Shown: in pieces, positions 7,909 to 16,481 of the stretch
Layout of the letters: each line of letters opens with the position of its first letter
How positions within the stretch are numbered: the first letter of the stretch is position 1
Source of the DNA: an uncultured Eubacterium sp.
Lineage (GTDB): Bacteria > Bacillota > Clostridia > Lachnospirales > Lachnospiraceae
NCBI GenBank assembly: GCA_947088865.1
Contig: CAMUHY010000009.1
Location: 1 to 64,000, forward strand
DNA: 64,000 nt
Reading direction: 5' to 3'
The notes under the pieces: model-generated
Told to the model about the DNA's origin: nothing
Databases searched by the model: none
What the model saw: the letters and a program-made list of their open reading frames with translations, nothing else
Position numbers and translations under genes: made by a program

Positions 7909-8127
7909 ATGACATTAAAAGAAATTGCCTGTGGAAAAACAGTAAAGGTTATTAAACTTACAGGTGACGGAGCTGTTAAAAGGCGTATTATGGATATGGG
8001 AATAACAAAAGGGGTTGAAATTTTTGTCAGAAAAGTGGCTCCATTAGGAGACCCCATAGAAATAACAGTGAGAGGTTATGAGCTTTCATTAAGAAAATCA
8101 GATGCTCAAATGATTCTTGTTGAATAA
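7909..8127 (+). CDS. feoA: FeoA-domain protein 2
   Basis: 72 residues, a canonical FeoA domain: MTLKEIACGKTVKVIKL, then RRIMDMGITKGVEIFV, KVAPLGDPIEITVRGYELSLRKSDA. It closely resembles the FeoA half of the fused protein at 30365. It follows the first feoA by 18 bp with an AAAGGAGA site and precedes feoB. Two separate FeoA proteins with one FeoB is a common clostridial layout; both may bind the FeoB G domain. Confidence 0.9.
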   Translation: MTLKEIACGKTVKVIKLTGDGAVKRRIMDMGITKGVEIFVRKVAPLGDPIEITVRGYELSLRKSDAQMILVE

Positions 8128-8165
8128 TTTTCAAAGTTAAGAAAAGTTATTTTTTTTATTTATTT

Positions 8166-8181
8166 GTTAGTTAAAACTAAT
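8166..8181. promoter_or_regulatory. DtxR-type operator before feoB, with possible internal promoter
   Basis: GTTAGT-TAAA-ACTAAT matches the palindromes at 5112 and 7553 except for the last base. A possible promoter follows: TTGATA (8184-8189), 17 bp, TAATAT (8207-8212). feoB could therefore be transcribed both from the feoA promoter and from its own metal-regulated one. Confidence 0.62.
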
Positions 8182-8232
8182 ATTTGATAGTTTATATTAT
8201 CTTTAGTAATATATATAGAAAGGAAGTTAGAT

Positions 8233-10644
8233 ATGTCTATTAAAATAGCATTAGCAGGAAATCCAAATTGTGGAAAGACTACTTTATTTAATGCCTTGAC
8301 AGGTTCTAATCAATTTGTTGGAAATTGGCCAGGTGTTACAGTTGAAAAAAAAGAAGGTAAATTAAAAGGACATAAAGATGTAACTATAATGGATTTACCA
8401 GGTATTTATTCGTTGTCACCTTATACATTAGAGGAGGTTGTTGCAAGAAATTATCTGATTCATGATAAACCAGACGTAATACTTAATATTATTGATGGTA
8501 CGAATATTGAGAGAAATTTATATTTGACAACACAGCTTATAGAGCTTGGAATCCCAATGGTAATTGCTGTTAATATGATGGATATTGTAAATAAAAATGG
8601 GGATAAAATCTATATTGATAAGCTTAGTAAAAAACTTGGCTGTGATGTTGTAGAAATATCTGCTCTAAAAGGTATAGGAGTTAAGGAAGCAGCAAATAAG
8701 GCGGTTGAAGCAGTTGGCAGAAATATTGAAATAAATCATAAATTTCATCCAAATTTGGAGTCTATTATTTTATCCGTAGAAGAAAAATTAGGATTATCAG
8801 TTGATGAAAAGCAAAGACGATTTTTTGCAATTAAGCTTCTTGAAAAAGATGATAAAATTAGTGAGCAGTTAGATATTGTTCCAAATATTGATGAAGAAAT
8901 TAAAAATATGGAATCAGAATTTGATGATGATACAGAAAGTATTATTACAAATGAACGATATACATATATATCTTCTATCATAAAAGAATGCAGCTCAAAA
9001 AATAGAAAAAATGAAAAGTTGACGATTTCAGATAAGATTGATAAAGTTGTAACAAATAGAATTTTAGCATTGCCAATATTTTTGGCGATTATGACACTTG
9101 TCTATTATATTTCTGTGACAACAGTTGGCACATGGGCGACAGATTGGACAAATGACGGATTGTTTGGAGATGGTTTTCATTTGTTTGGCATTGGTTCTTT
9201 GGAATATGAAGAGGCTGTTGAAATGTGGGCAAAAGAGTCTGTATTTGTTGATGATATAGAAAAGCTTGTTGAAAAAGCAAATAATGCAAATATTGCAGGT
9301 GCAGAGGATTTAAAGAACGCATTTGAAGATAATGATTTTAGTGCATTTGATGAAGCACTAGGTTCTTATGGTGAAAAACTTGCAAAAGAAGGCTTTGATT
9401 TTGAGCCATTATTGCCGCTTGATGAAGATGGTGAGTATATAGGGATGCCAGATACTGCAGATTATGGCGTGTGGATTCCGGGAATACCCGTTTTAGTAGG
9501 AGATGGACTTGAGGCAATTCATTGTGCATCATGGCTTCAAGGATTGATTGTTGATGGAATTATTGGCGGTGTTGGGGCAGTACTTGGATTTGTTCCGCAA
9601 ATGTTTGTACTATTTATATTTCTTGCTTTTTTGGAAGCTTGTGGATATATGGCAAGAGTTGCCTTTATTATGGATAGAATTTTTAGAAAATTTGGACTTT
9701 CAGGAAAATCATTTATACCTATTTTAATTGGTACAGGATGTGGGGTTCCGGGCATCATGGCATCAAGAACCATTGAAAATGACCGCGACCGTAAAATGAC
9801 AATTATGACAACAACATTTATACCTTGCGGTGCAAAAGTTCCTATTATAACATTAATTACAATGGCTTTGTTTGATGGTGCATGGTGGGTTGCACCAAGT
9901 GCTTATATCATTGGTATGACAGCAATTATTGTGTCTGGTATTATCTTAAAAAAGACCAAAATGTTTGCGGGTGAACCTGCTCCTTTTGTTATGGAGCTTC
10001 CAGCTTATCATTTGCCAACGGTGAACAATGTGTTGAGAAGTATGTGGGAAAGAGGATTTTCATTTATTAAAAAGTCAGGAACAATTATTCTTCTTTCTTC
10101 TATATTTATATGGCTAGGCTCTGTATTTGGAAACACAGCAAATGGATTTGGATTTGACCCTGATATGGAATTAGACAACAGTATACTTGGTATGATTGGA
10201 AATACAATAAAGTTTATTTTTATGCCGCTTGGATTTGGTAATGCAAGAGCAACAGTGGCAACGCTTATGGGGCTTGTCGCAAAAGAAGAGGTTGTCGGCG
10301 TCTTTGGTGTTTTGGATTTTGAGGAACTTATCCCTCTTGCAGGTTATTCATTTTTATTGTTTAATCTTCTTTGCGCACCATGTTTTGCGGCGATGGGTGC
10401 TATAAAAAGAGAGATGAATAATATAAAGTGGTTTTGGTTTGCCATTGGATATCAATGTTTATTTGCTTATGTGATTTCTTTTATGGTATATCAAATTGGG
10501 AGTATTTTTATAGGCAATGTCAATATTATAGGTGTTATTATAGCATTTGTTTTTTTGGCACTATTTTGTTATCTATTATTTAGACCTTATAGAAATAGTC
10601 GAAATTTTAAATTTGATATCAGTAAAGTGATAGGGACATGTTAA
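8233..10644 (+). CDS. feoB: Ferrous iron transport protein FeoB
   Basis: 803 residues. The N-terminal cytosolic G domain has G1 GNPNCGKTT (residues 9-17), G3 DLPG (54-57), G4 NMMD and G5 SALKG. A helical GDI-like segment follows, then a large membrane domain with the Gate repeats; GCGVPGIMASRTIENDRDRK and the second-half CAPCFAAMGAIKRE are characteristic. The membrane part includes an acidic soluble insertion (about residues 310-410), seen in many clostridial FeoB. It imports Fe2+ across the cytoplasmic membrane. Its stop codon lies at the edge of a full-length dispersed repeat. The small Cys-rich partner gene comes next. Confidence 0.93.
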   Translation: MSIKIALAGNPNCGKTTLFNALTGSNQFVGNWPGVTVEKKEGKLKGHKDVTIMDLPGIYSLSPYTLEEVVARNYLIHDKPDVILNIIDGTNIERNLYLTTQLIELGIPMVIAVNMMDIVNKNGDKIYIDKLSKKLGCDVVEISALKGIGVKEAANKAVEAVGRNIEINHKFHPNLESIILSVEEKLGLSVDEKQRRFFAIKLLEKDDKISEQLDIVPNIDEEIKNMESEFDDDTESIITNERYTYISSIIKECSSKNRKNEKLTISDKIDKVVTNRILALPIFLAIMTLVYYISVTTVGTWATDWTNDGLFGDGFHLFGIGSLEYEEAVEMWAKESVFVDDIEKLVEKANNANIAGAEDLKNAFEDNDFSAFDEALGSYGEKLAKEGFDFEPLLPLDEDGEYIGMPDTADYGVWIPGIPVLVGDGLEAIHCASWLQGLIVDGIIGGVGAVLGFVPQMFVLFIFLAFLEACGYMARVAFIMDRIFRKFGLSGKSFIPILIGTGCGVPGIMASRTIENDRDRKMTIMTTTFIPCGAKVPIITLITMALFDGAWWVAPSAYIIGMTAIIVSGIILKKTKMFAGEPAPFVMELPAYHLPTVNNVLRSMWERGFSFIKKSGTIILLSSIFIWLGSVFGNTANGFGFDPDMELDNSILGMIGNTIKFIFMPLGFGNARATVATLMGLVAKEEVVGVFGVLDFEELIPLAGYSFLLFNLLCAPCFAAMGAIKREMNNIKWFWFAIGYQCLFAYVISFMVYQIGSIFIGNVNIIGVIIAFVFLALFCYLLFRPYRNSRNFKFDISKVIGTC

Positions 10645-10796
10645 GTGGATATTCGCAATCCGCTACGCTACTTGCTCATAACCTCTAGCTACTATCGTAG
10701 CTTTTCAGTGGGAGTTTATACTCCCACTGAAATAAGCAAGTCCCTCCACTTATGCCTTTGTAGCATTGAAGTGGGGACTTCCTTGATGAGGTTAAA
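10641..10796 (-). repeat. Dispersed repeat, full-length copy (inverted) at the feoB stop codon
   Basis: Runs from TTAAGTGGATATTCGCAATC to CTTGATGAGGTTAA, about 156 bp. The TAA stop of feoB (10642-10644) is inside the first bases of the element. Internal hairpins: AGTGGGAG/CTCCCACT, AGCTAC/GTAGCT and CCCACTT/AAGTGGGG. Confidence 0.88.
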
Positions 10797-10865
10797 TAAT
10801 GAGAAAAATTTAGATTATTTTACAGTAGATATATTTGATTTATTTGTAAAGAAAGGCGGAAAATT

Positions 10866-11003
10866 ATGGGTACAGTGATTGTTGGAGTGATTTTAGCATG
10901 TATAGTAGGTTTTATAATAAAGAATATGATAAAGGATAAGAAGGCAGGAAAATCAATTCAATGTGGTGGAGATTGTAAAAATTGCAGTGGACATTGTCAT
11001 TGA
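10866..11003 (+). CDS. FeoB-associated Cys-rich membrane protein
   Basis: A 45-residue protein: one N-terminal transmembrane helix (GTVIVGVILACIVGFII), a basic stretch, and a C-terminal cysteine/histidine cluster CGGDCKNCSGHCH. This is the hallmark of the small FeoB-associated family found after feoB in anaerobic Firmicutes. The cluster could hand Fe2+ to, or sense it at, FeoB; the mechanism is unproven. The ATG follows AAAGGCGGA. It is separated from feoB by a dispersed repeat but is still co-directional, and a strong terminator follows. Confidence 0.85.
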   Translation: MGTVIVGVILACIVGFIIKNMIKDKKAGKSIQCGGDCKNCSGHCH

Positions 11004-11029
11004 GTGAAAAATAAATATGGTTAAATATA

Positions 11030-11085
11030 AATTGTGCAGTGTATCTATATAAAATATTTTTATAGATAAATTGCACAATTTTTTT
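11030..11085 (+). terminator. Intrinsic terminator of the feo locus
   Basis: AATTGTGCA (11030-11038) and TATCTATA pair with TATAGATA and TTGCACAATT (11071-11080), followed by a run of T. It ends the feoA-feoA-feoB transcript. Confidence 0.85.
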
Positions 11086-11113
11086 GATTTTATATAATGT
11101 TTTATGTTATAAT
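11084..11113 (+). promoter_or_regulatory. Promoter for the hydrogenase-like sensor
   Basis: TTGATT (11084-11089), an 18-bp spacer and TATAAT (11108-11113), immediately after the feo terminator and about 100 bp before the coding start. Confidence 0.6.
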
Positions 11114-11220
11114 AAGCACAGAAAAGCTGTGAAAAAAATTTATAAAGTAAATAGAATTGTTTTTATAAACGTTCAGTGTTGAATTATATTTTATGATATA
11201 AAAATGGAAGGGGTAAAAGA

Positions 11221-13176
11221 ATGACATATGAAAACCAAACAGGCTTAGTATATACAAATGATAAATGTATAGGCTGTAATAAATGTATATCAGCCTGTCC
11301 TGTTATAACAGCAAATCGAGCGATTGAACTTAATGGACATCAAAGAATTGAAGTAAATGGAGATATGTGCATTACCTGCGGAGCGTGTTTTGATGCATGT
11401 GAACATGGTGCAAGAGCTTATTATGATGATACAGAGCAATTTTTTGATGATTTAAGTAAAGGTGAATCGATATCAATATTGTGGGCTCCTGCATTTGCAG
11501 CAAATTATCCTGATGAATATAAACAAGTATTAGGAGGATTAAAAAAACTTGGTGTCAATAGAATAATCAGTGTCAGTTTTGGTGCAGATATCACTACATG
11601 GGGCTACATTAAATATATTACAGAACATCATTTTAAGGGAGGAATATCACAGCCTTGTCCAGCAATTGTAAATTATATTGAACATAATATACCTGAGTTG
11701 ATTCCAAGTTTAGTGCCAATCCATAGTCCTGTAATGTGTGCGGCAATATATGCAAAAAAATATTTAAAATTAACAGATAAGCTTGCTTTTATAAGTCCTT
11801 GTATAGCCAAGAAAAATGAGATAAGCGATAGTAATACATATGGATATATCAATTATAATGTTACATTTAAACATTTGATGGAATATGTCAGAAAACATAA
11901 TATTAAAGCTAATCCTGCGCCAAACGAGATTGAATATGGATTAGGGTCTATTTATCCAATGCCAGGTGGTCTAAAGGAAAATGTATATTGGTTTTGTGGA
12001 GAGGAGGCATTTATTCGTCAAGTTGAAGGTGAGAAACATGCCTATCATTTTTTGGAAGATTACAAGACAAGAGTACTGAAAGGAAAAGAACTTCCATTTA
12101 TGGTTGATATTCTTAATTGCAGTCAGGGCTGTATATATGGAACAGGTATTGAAGAAGAAAAAAGCAAAACAGATGATATTTTGTATGAGCTGCAAAGAAT
12201 CAAATTAGCAAGTAAAAAGCAAAAGAAGAGCAGTGCATGGAGTAAAGCTGCTTCACCTAAAGACAGACTTCGTAATCTCAATAAACAGTTTGCAAAATTA
12301 AATATTAATGATTTTATAAGAAAATATACAGATAAGTCAAAGGGACATGAAATTGAAAGACCAGATGAAGCGACATTAAATAATATTTTTAACAATATGA
12401 ATAAAGATACATTTGAAAAGCGCACGATTAATTGCAGTGCTTGCGGTTATGATACCTGCAAAGATATGGCTACGGCGATTCATAATAATTGCAATTATAC
12501 AAGCAGTTGTATTCATTATGTAAAAAACGTTATTGAAGATGAAAAAGATATGTTGGAATCTTTTTCAAAAGAGATTGAAGAAAAAAATGAGCAAATGAGT
12601 AAAAAAGATTCTGTCATTACTCAGATGGTGCATGAGGCAAATCATTCATTTACAACATTAAATAATTCCATTAATGATATGGTTGGTGGAAATAACAGCA
12701 ATGCTGAGGAAAGTAGCAGCATCAGTGCAGCTATGGTTGAGGTGATAAACTTCTGTAATAATATGAAAAAATCATTTGAGGAAATTGATGGATTATTAAT
12801 TCAGTTAGGAAGCAATAATGCTTCTATTACAGATGTTGCAGAACAGACAAGTCTTTTATCTTTAAATGCATCGATAGAGGCAGCAAAAGCAGGAGAGGCA
12901 GGAAGAGGATTTGCAGTAGTTGCAGAAGAAATCCGCAAGTTAAGTGAATCAAGTAATTCTACCGCAGCGGACAGCGATAAAAATAAGGAAGCAATAGCTC
13001 AGGCAATGACGATTCTTACAAATGAAGCAAATAAATTAGTAAAAATTATTGATGATGTAAATCAACGAATTAGCAATTTGGCAGCAAGCACACAAGAGAT
13101 AGCTGCTTCTACCGCATTGATTAGCAGTATATCAGACCAGTTACAATCTATGTTTGAAGAGATAAATAAACTATAA
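11221..13176 (+). CDS. [FeFe]-hydrogenase-like sensory protein with methyl-accepting signalling domain
   Basis: 651 residues, no transmembrane segment. Residues 10-60 hold two [4Fe-4S] ferredoxin motifs ([24 protein letters not shown]). Residues 80-330 are the hydrogenase large-subunit C-terminal domain with H-cluster-type cysteines in [20 protein letters not shown] and [13 protein letters not shown] further Fe-S domain follows ([13 protein letters not shown] plus CNYTSSC, about 400-435), and the C-terminal part is a chemoreceptor coiled coil with the hairpin-tip motif [20 protein letters not shown]. This matches group C-type sensory hydrogenases, here ending in a chemotaxis-like output. It probably senses H2 or redox state and signals to CheA/CheW or a relative. 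No maturation genes (hydE/F/G) are adjacent. The start follows GGAAGGGG. Confidence 0.85.
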   Translation: MTYENQTGLVYTNDKCIGCNKCISACPVITANRAIELNGHQRIEVNGDMCITCGACFDACEHGARAYYDDTEQFFDDLSKGESISILWAPAFAANYPDEYKQVLGGLKKLGVNRIISVSFGADITTWGYIKYITEHHFKGGISQPCPAIVNYIEHNIPELIPSLVPIHSPVMCAAIYAKKYLKLTDKLAFISPCIAKKNEISDSNTYGYINYNVTFKHLMEYVRKHNIKANPAPNEIEYGLGSIYPMPGGLKENVYWFCGEEAFIRQVEGEKHAYHFLEDYKTRVLKGKELPFMVDILNCSQGCIYGTGIEEEKSKTDDILYELQRIKLASKKQKKSSAWSKAASPKDRLRNLNKQFAKLNINDFIRKYTDKSKGHEIERPDEATLNNIFNNMNKDTFEKRTINCSACGYDTCKDMATAIHNNCNYTSSCIHYVKNVIEDEKDMLESFSKEIEEKNEQMSKKDSVITQMVHEANHSFTTLNNSINDMVGGNNSNAEESSSISAAMVEVINFCNNMKKSFEEIDGLLIQLGSNNASITDVAEQTSLLSLNASIEAAKAGEAGRGFAVVAEEIRKLSESSNSTAADSDKNKEAIAQAMTILTNEANKLVKIIDDVNQRISNLAASTQEIAASTALISSISDQLQSMFEEINKL

Positions 13177-13467
13177 TTTATAGTGTCAAAATGTACTAAA
13201 AATAAATTGTTATTTTGATATACACAAATTAAAAAATATATGGTATATTTCAATTGAAACAATGAAGGTTTTTGTTTCATAATTTTACTTATTTTTATTG
13301 TTATTTATTTAACTTTACTATAATAAATGATAGTAAATAGTTTTATTGTCATTATAGTTATAGAAGCGTTTAAGGTGGTGATGCTCTTAAAATAAAATGG
13401 CAAAAAATGATTATCACATTTGAAAAAGCTACCAGCATAAATTTCGATAAGATTTTTTAAGATTTTA
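13177..13467. other. Intergenic region upstream of the surface-protein pair
   Basis: About 290 bp with no recognisable gene. TGAAACAA/TTGTTTCA (near 13255-13280) could be a weak terminator for the sensor gene. The rest, including a GGTGGTGATGCTC stretch near 13374, matches no riboswitch consensus I know. Confidence 0.4.
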
Positions 13468-13496
13468 TTGACACTTTAGCTTTTAGATGTTATAGT
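13468..13496 (+). promoter_or_regulatory. Strong promoter for the cohesin-domain surface protein
   Basis: TTGACA (13468-13473), exactly 17 bp, TATAGT (13491-13496). The predicted transcript starts near 13503 with a hairpin TTTATGTA/TACATAAA in its 5' end, which may stabilise the message. Confidence 0.78.
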
Positions 13497-13569
13497 CAAA
13501 CTAACTTTATGTATACTCTGTACATAAAACTAAAAATCTTATTATTAAATGAAAGAGGAGGAAACACAA

Positions 13570-15396
13570 GTGAAAAAAATTAAAGCTAGTGTTCTTGCCG
13601 TTGTATTGACAGTTTTAGCTGTTGTTGGCGGCGTGCTTGGTCTTAATAATGTTACAGTTAAGGCCGCAGACCCACTTAAGTTATCCGTTGATACAGTGGA
13701 TGCTACAAAGGGTCAAAAGAGTGTACAAGTTGCAGTTAATCTTGAAAATCCTGGTAATTTAGGTGGTTTGCAGCTTGAAGTTACATGGGATAAAGAAGCA
13801 TTAAAAGCAACAGAGGCAGTTGCAGGTGACTTTTTCTTAGCAGACCCTGTAGTTAATACAGAGAGAATCGCAGAAGGTTTTATCGGTTATGCAGATGCTA
13901 GGTCATCAGGAAAAGATACATCAGGTAAAGTTATGATAATCACATTTGATGTACTTGATGCAGCTAAAGTAGGTCTTAATTCAGTTAATGTTAATGTTCT
14001 TTCAGCAGCATTAGGTGATAAGGATGCTACACCAATACCAGCTTCAAATATTGTTACAACAAATGGTGGTATTACACTTCCAGAACCAGGTCCACTTAAG
14101 GTATCTGTTGATACAGTGGATGCTACACAAGGTCAGAAGGGTGTAGAAGTTGCAGTTAACGTTGAAAATCCTGGCAATTTAGCTGGATTACAATTTGAAG
14201 TTACATGGGATAAAGAAGCATTAAAAGCAACAGAGGCAGTTGCAGGTGATTTTAAATTAGCAGCTCCTGAAGTTAACACAGAAAAGATTGCAGAAGGATT
14301 TATCGGTTATGCAGATGCTCATGAAAATGGAGTAGATGTATCAGGTAAGGCTGTGATAATTAAATTTGATGTACTTAATGCAGCTAAGTTAGGCGCTAAT
14401 CCAGTTAATGTTAAGGTTACATCAGCAGCTGATGGAGATGCTCAGGCAATCACAAAGATTGAAGAAGTACAAGGTGCTGTTAATGTTGCAGAATTTGTAT
14501 GTGACCATAAGAATGTTAAAGATTCAGATTACAAAGTAGTAAAAGAACCTACATATACTGAGGAAGGTATTGCAGAAGCAGTATGTCCAGATTGTGGTAA
14601 GACATTAACACGTCCAGTTGATAAGCTTGTATGTGAGCATAAGAATATTAAAGATTCAGATTATGTTGTAGTAAAAAAACCTACTTTGAGTGAAGAAGGT
14701 CTTGAAGAAGCAACATGTCCAGATTGCGGTCAGAAAGTAACACGTCCAATTGACAAGCTTGAGCGTCCATCTGATAGCAATGAAAATATTGTAGTTGATG
14801 GCGACGCAGGTGTTAAAGTAGATGTTCCTAGTGGAGTTGCAGATAATAACTTAACTAAGGAAGAACAAGAGGCTATTTTAAATAACGGCGCAGATACAAC
14901 AGTTAAGGTAGATGTAAATAAAGTTGATGAAAGTAATGTTCCAAAGGCTGATAAGGATGCAATTCAAGCAGTACCAGATGTTAAGGTAGCAGCTTTCATT
15001 GATATTAAGGTAACATTGCAAGTAGAAGGCTTTGATGTTAAGACAATTACTCAAACAGCTTCAAAGATTGCATTTACAGTACAAATTCCAGCAGATATTT
15101 TGAATGCTCCAGAAGGTTATGTAAGAGAGTTTAATATTGTAAGAGTTCATAATGGAGTTGCAGAAATGCTTAACCCAACAAGAAATGGTGACCAGCTTTC
15201 ATTTGCTTCTGATAAGTTCTCAACATATGCTATTGTTTATTCAGATAAGGTAGCTACAACACCAGAAGAACCTACAACACCAGATGACAATAAGCCAAGT
15301 GCTCCTCAAACAGGTGACACACTTCCAATTGCATTATTTGTATTAATGCTTGCAGGTATTGTTGGTATTGCAGTTACTTCTAAAAAGAGAGCTTAA
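13570..15396 (+). CDS. Cell-surface protein with two cohesin domains and a sortase-type C-terminus
   Basis: 608 residues. A signal peptide (VLAVVLTVLAVVGGVLG, cleaved near VKAAD) precedes two tandem cohesin-like domains of about 145 residues (PLKLSVDTVDAT repeats, each with GLQxEVTWDKEALKATEAVAG). Next come two about 42-residue repeats with paired CPDCG motifs and an upstream Cys-Asp/Glu-His, suggesting small zinc-ribbon modules. A further domain follows, then PQTGDTLP, a hydrophobic helix and KKRA, a sortase-type anchor. Cohesins bind dockerins in cellulosomes, but non-cellulosomal cohesins are common; no dockerin is visible here. The GTG at 13570 is chosen because GAGGAGG overlaps the upstream ATG at 13549. 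A terminator follows. Confidence 0.85.
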   Translation: MKKIKASVLAVVLTVLAVVGGVLGLNNVTVKAADPLKLSVDTVDATKGQKSVQVAVNLENPGNLGGLQLEVTWDKEALKATEAVAGDFFLADPVVNTERIAEGFIGYADARSSGKDTSGKVMIITFDVLDAAKVGLNSVNVNVLSAALGDKDATPIPASNIVTTNGGITLPEPGPLKVSVDTVDATQGQKGVEVAVNVENPGNLAGLQFEVTWDKEALKATEAVAGDFKLAAPEVNTEKIAEGFIGYADAHENGVDVSGKAVIIKFDVLNAAKLGANPVNVKVTSAADGDAQAITKIEEVQGAVNVAEFVCDHKNVKDSDYKVVKEPTYTEEGIAEAVCPDCGKTLTRPVDKLVCEHKNIKDSDYVVVKKPTLSEEGLEEATCPDCGQKVTRPIDKLERPSDSNENIVVDGDAGVKVDVPSGVADNNLTKEEQEAILNNGADTTVKVDVNKVDESNVPKADKDAIQAVPDVKVAAFIDIKVTLQVEGFDVKTITQTASKIAFTVQIPADILNAPEGYVREFNIVRVHNGVAEMLNPTRNGDQLSFASDKFSTYAIVYSDKVATTPEEPTTPDDNKPSAPQTGDTLPIALFVLMLAGIVGIAVTSKKRA

Positions 15397-15421
15397 TTAA
15401 TGTTCTATTAAAATGTACAAT

Positions 15422-15466
15422 AGAAGAACAAAAGCATCATATAGTGCTTTTGTTCTTCTTTTTTTG
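15422..15466 (+). terminator. Intrinsic terminator between the two surface-protein genes
   Basis: AGAAGAACAAAAGCA (15422-15436) pairs perfectly with TGCTTTTGTTCTTCT (15445-15459), followed by seven T. It separates the expression of the two cohesin-domain genes. Confidence 0.93.
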
Positions 15467-15494
15467 ATTAAGATTGTTTGAAAAGGAAAGAAAA

Positions 15495-16358
15495 ATGAGT
15501 ACAATAAAAAGATTGATAAATATAGTAACAATTCTATTATGTATAATGGGTTTACGATTTTATTTTGTTGCTGACCCTGTTTTAGCGGCAGGTGATTGTG
15601 AATTGATTTTATCTTCTACACAGGGAAAAAAGGGTGATGAAGTAACTATTAAAATGACTCTTCAATCAAATCCAGGACTTGCTGGATTACAATATACAAT
15701 AAAGTATGATACATCTGCTTTAAGCTTAGTATCAGCTAAAGGAATTGAGAGTACATTTTCAGACCCGATTGTAAATACAGAAAATGAAGGCACTATTGTA
15801 TATGTTTTTGCAGAGGCAAGAAGTAATACAAGAACGGGCGATTTAATGGAGGCAACATTTAAGATATTAGATGGAGCAAATAGTAATAATGTAGCTTTAA
15901 AATTAGATAGTGTAATGGGTGTTGATAATGATATTAATATTGTTAATGTAAAAACAACTATTGGAGGCATCGAGTTAACAGAAACAGGCAATGCAGGAGA
16001 AAACAATAATAATACAGATGTCGGAAATAATCCAACATCAAATAATAATGCAACAAATGGTGATAATTCAGCTTTAGGAAATAATCCAACAGTTGATAAT
16101 ACAGGGGACAATAATTCAGGTAATTCTAATAATACAGATAATGTGAATAATTCACTTAACAATACTAGAACAGATAAAGATGGCAATGTTATATCAGATA
16201 ATATAAATGATAAAAATAACTCTGATAATAAATCAAATAAAGGTATCATAATAATTATAATTGTTGTAATTATAGCAATTCTTGCAGTATCAGGTTATGT
16301 TATATATAACAAAAAATACAAGAAAAACAATGATAATGATGACAATAAGAATAGTTAA
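15495..16358 (+). CDS. Membrane-anchored single-cohesin-domain protein
   Basis: 287 residues: a signal peptide ending near VLAAG, one cohesin-like domain at about residues 35-165 (GLAGLQYTIKYDTSALSLVSA; NTENEGTIVYVFAEAR), a low-complexity Asn/Asp/Thr/Gly-rich spacer, and a C-terminal transmembrane helix (GIIIIIIVVIIAILAV) with a charged tail. It has a plain membrane anchor rather than a sortase motif. Domain similarity to the upstream protein suggests duplication and specialisation. The ATG at 15495 follows GGAAAG; the frame is open to 15474. Despite proximity, a terminator lies between the two genes. Confidence 0.8.
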   Translation: MSTIKRLINIVTILLCIMGLRFYFVADPVLAAGDCELILSSTQGKKGDEVTIKMTLQSNPGLAGLQYTIKYDTSALSLVSAKGIESTFSDPIVNTENEGTIVYVFAEARSNTRTGDLMEATFKILDGANSNNVALKLDSVMGVDNDINIVNVKTTIGGIELTETGNAGENNNNTDVGNNPTSNNNATNGDNSALGNNPTVDNTGDNNSGNSNNTDNVNNSLNNTRTDKDGNVISDNINDKNNSDNKSNKGIIIIIIVVIIAILAVSGYVIYNKKYKKNNDNDDNKNS

Positions 16359-16481
16359 ATAATGCGATTTTTTATTACGCAAAATAAATGTATTTATGAT
16401 ATAATAACCACATTATATCTGTGGTATTTTCTTACCATGTAAAAATTATGATATAATACAAGGGGATAAGGAGGGGAATAT

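Noticed and set aside
10645..10878. Open frame after feoB
   Set aside because: It runs through the dispersed repeat and overlaps the Cys-rich partner gene in another frame; it has no ribosome site.
13368..13440. GGTGGTGATGCTC region upstream of the surface protein as a c-di-GMP or other riboswitch
   Set aside because: No match to GEMM-I/II core motifs; no consistent set of stems found by eye.
15662..16249. Long minus-strand frame opposite the second cohesin protein
   Set aside because: It is the mirror of the Asn/Asp-rich codon run; Leu/Ser-rich with no ribosome site.
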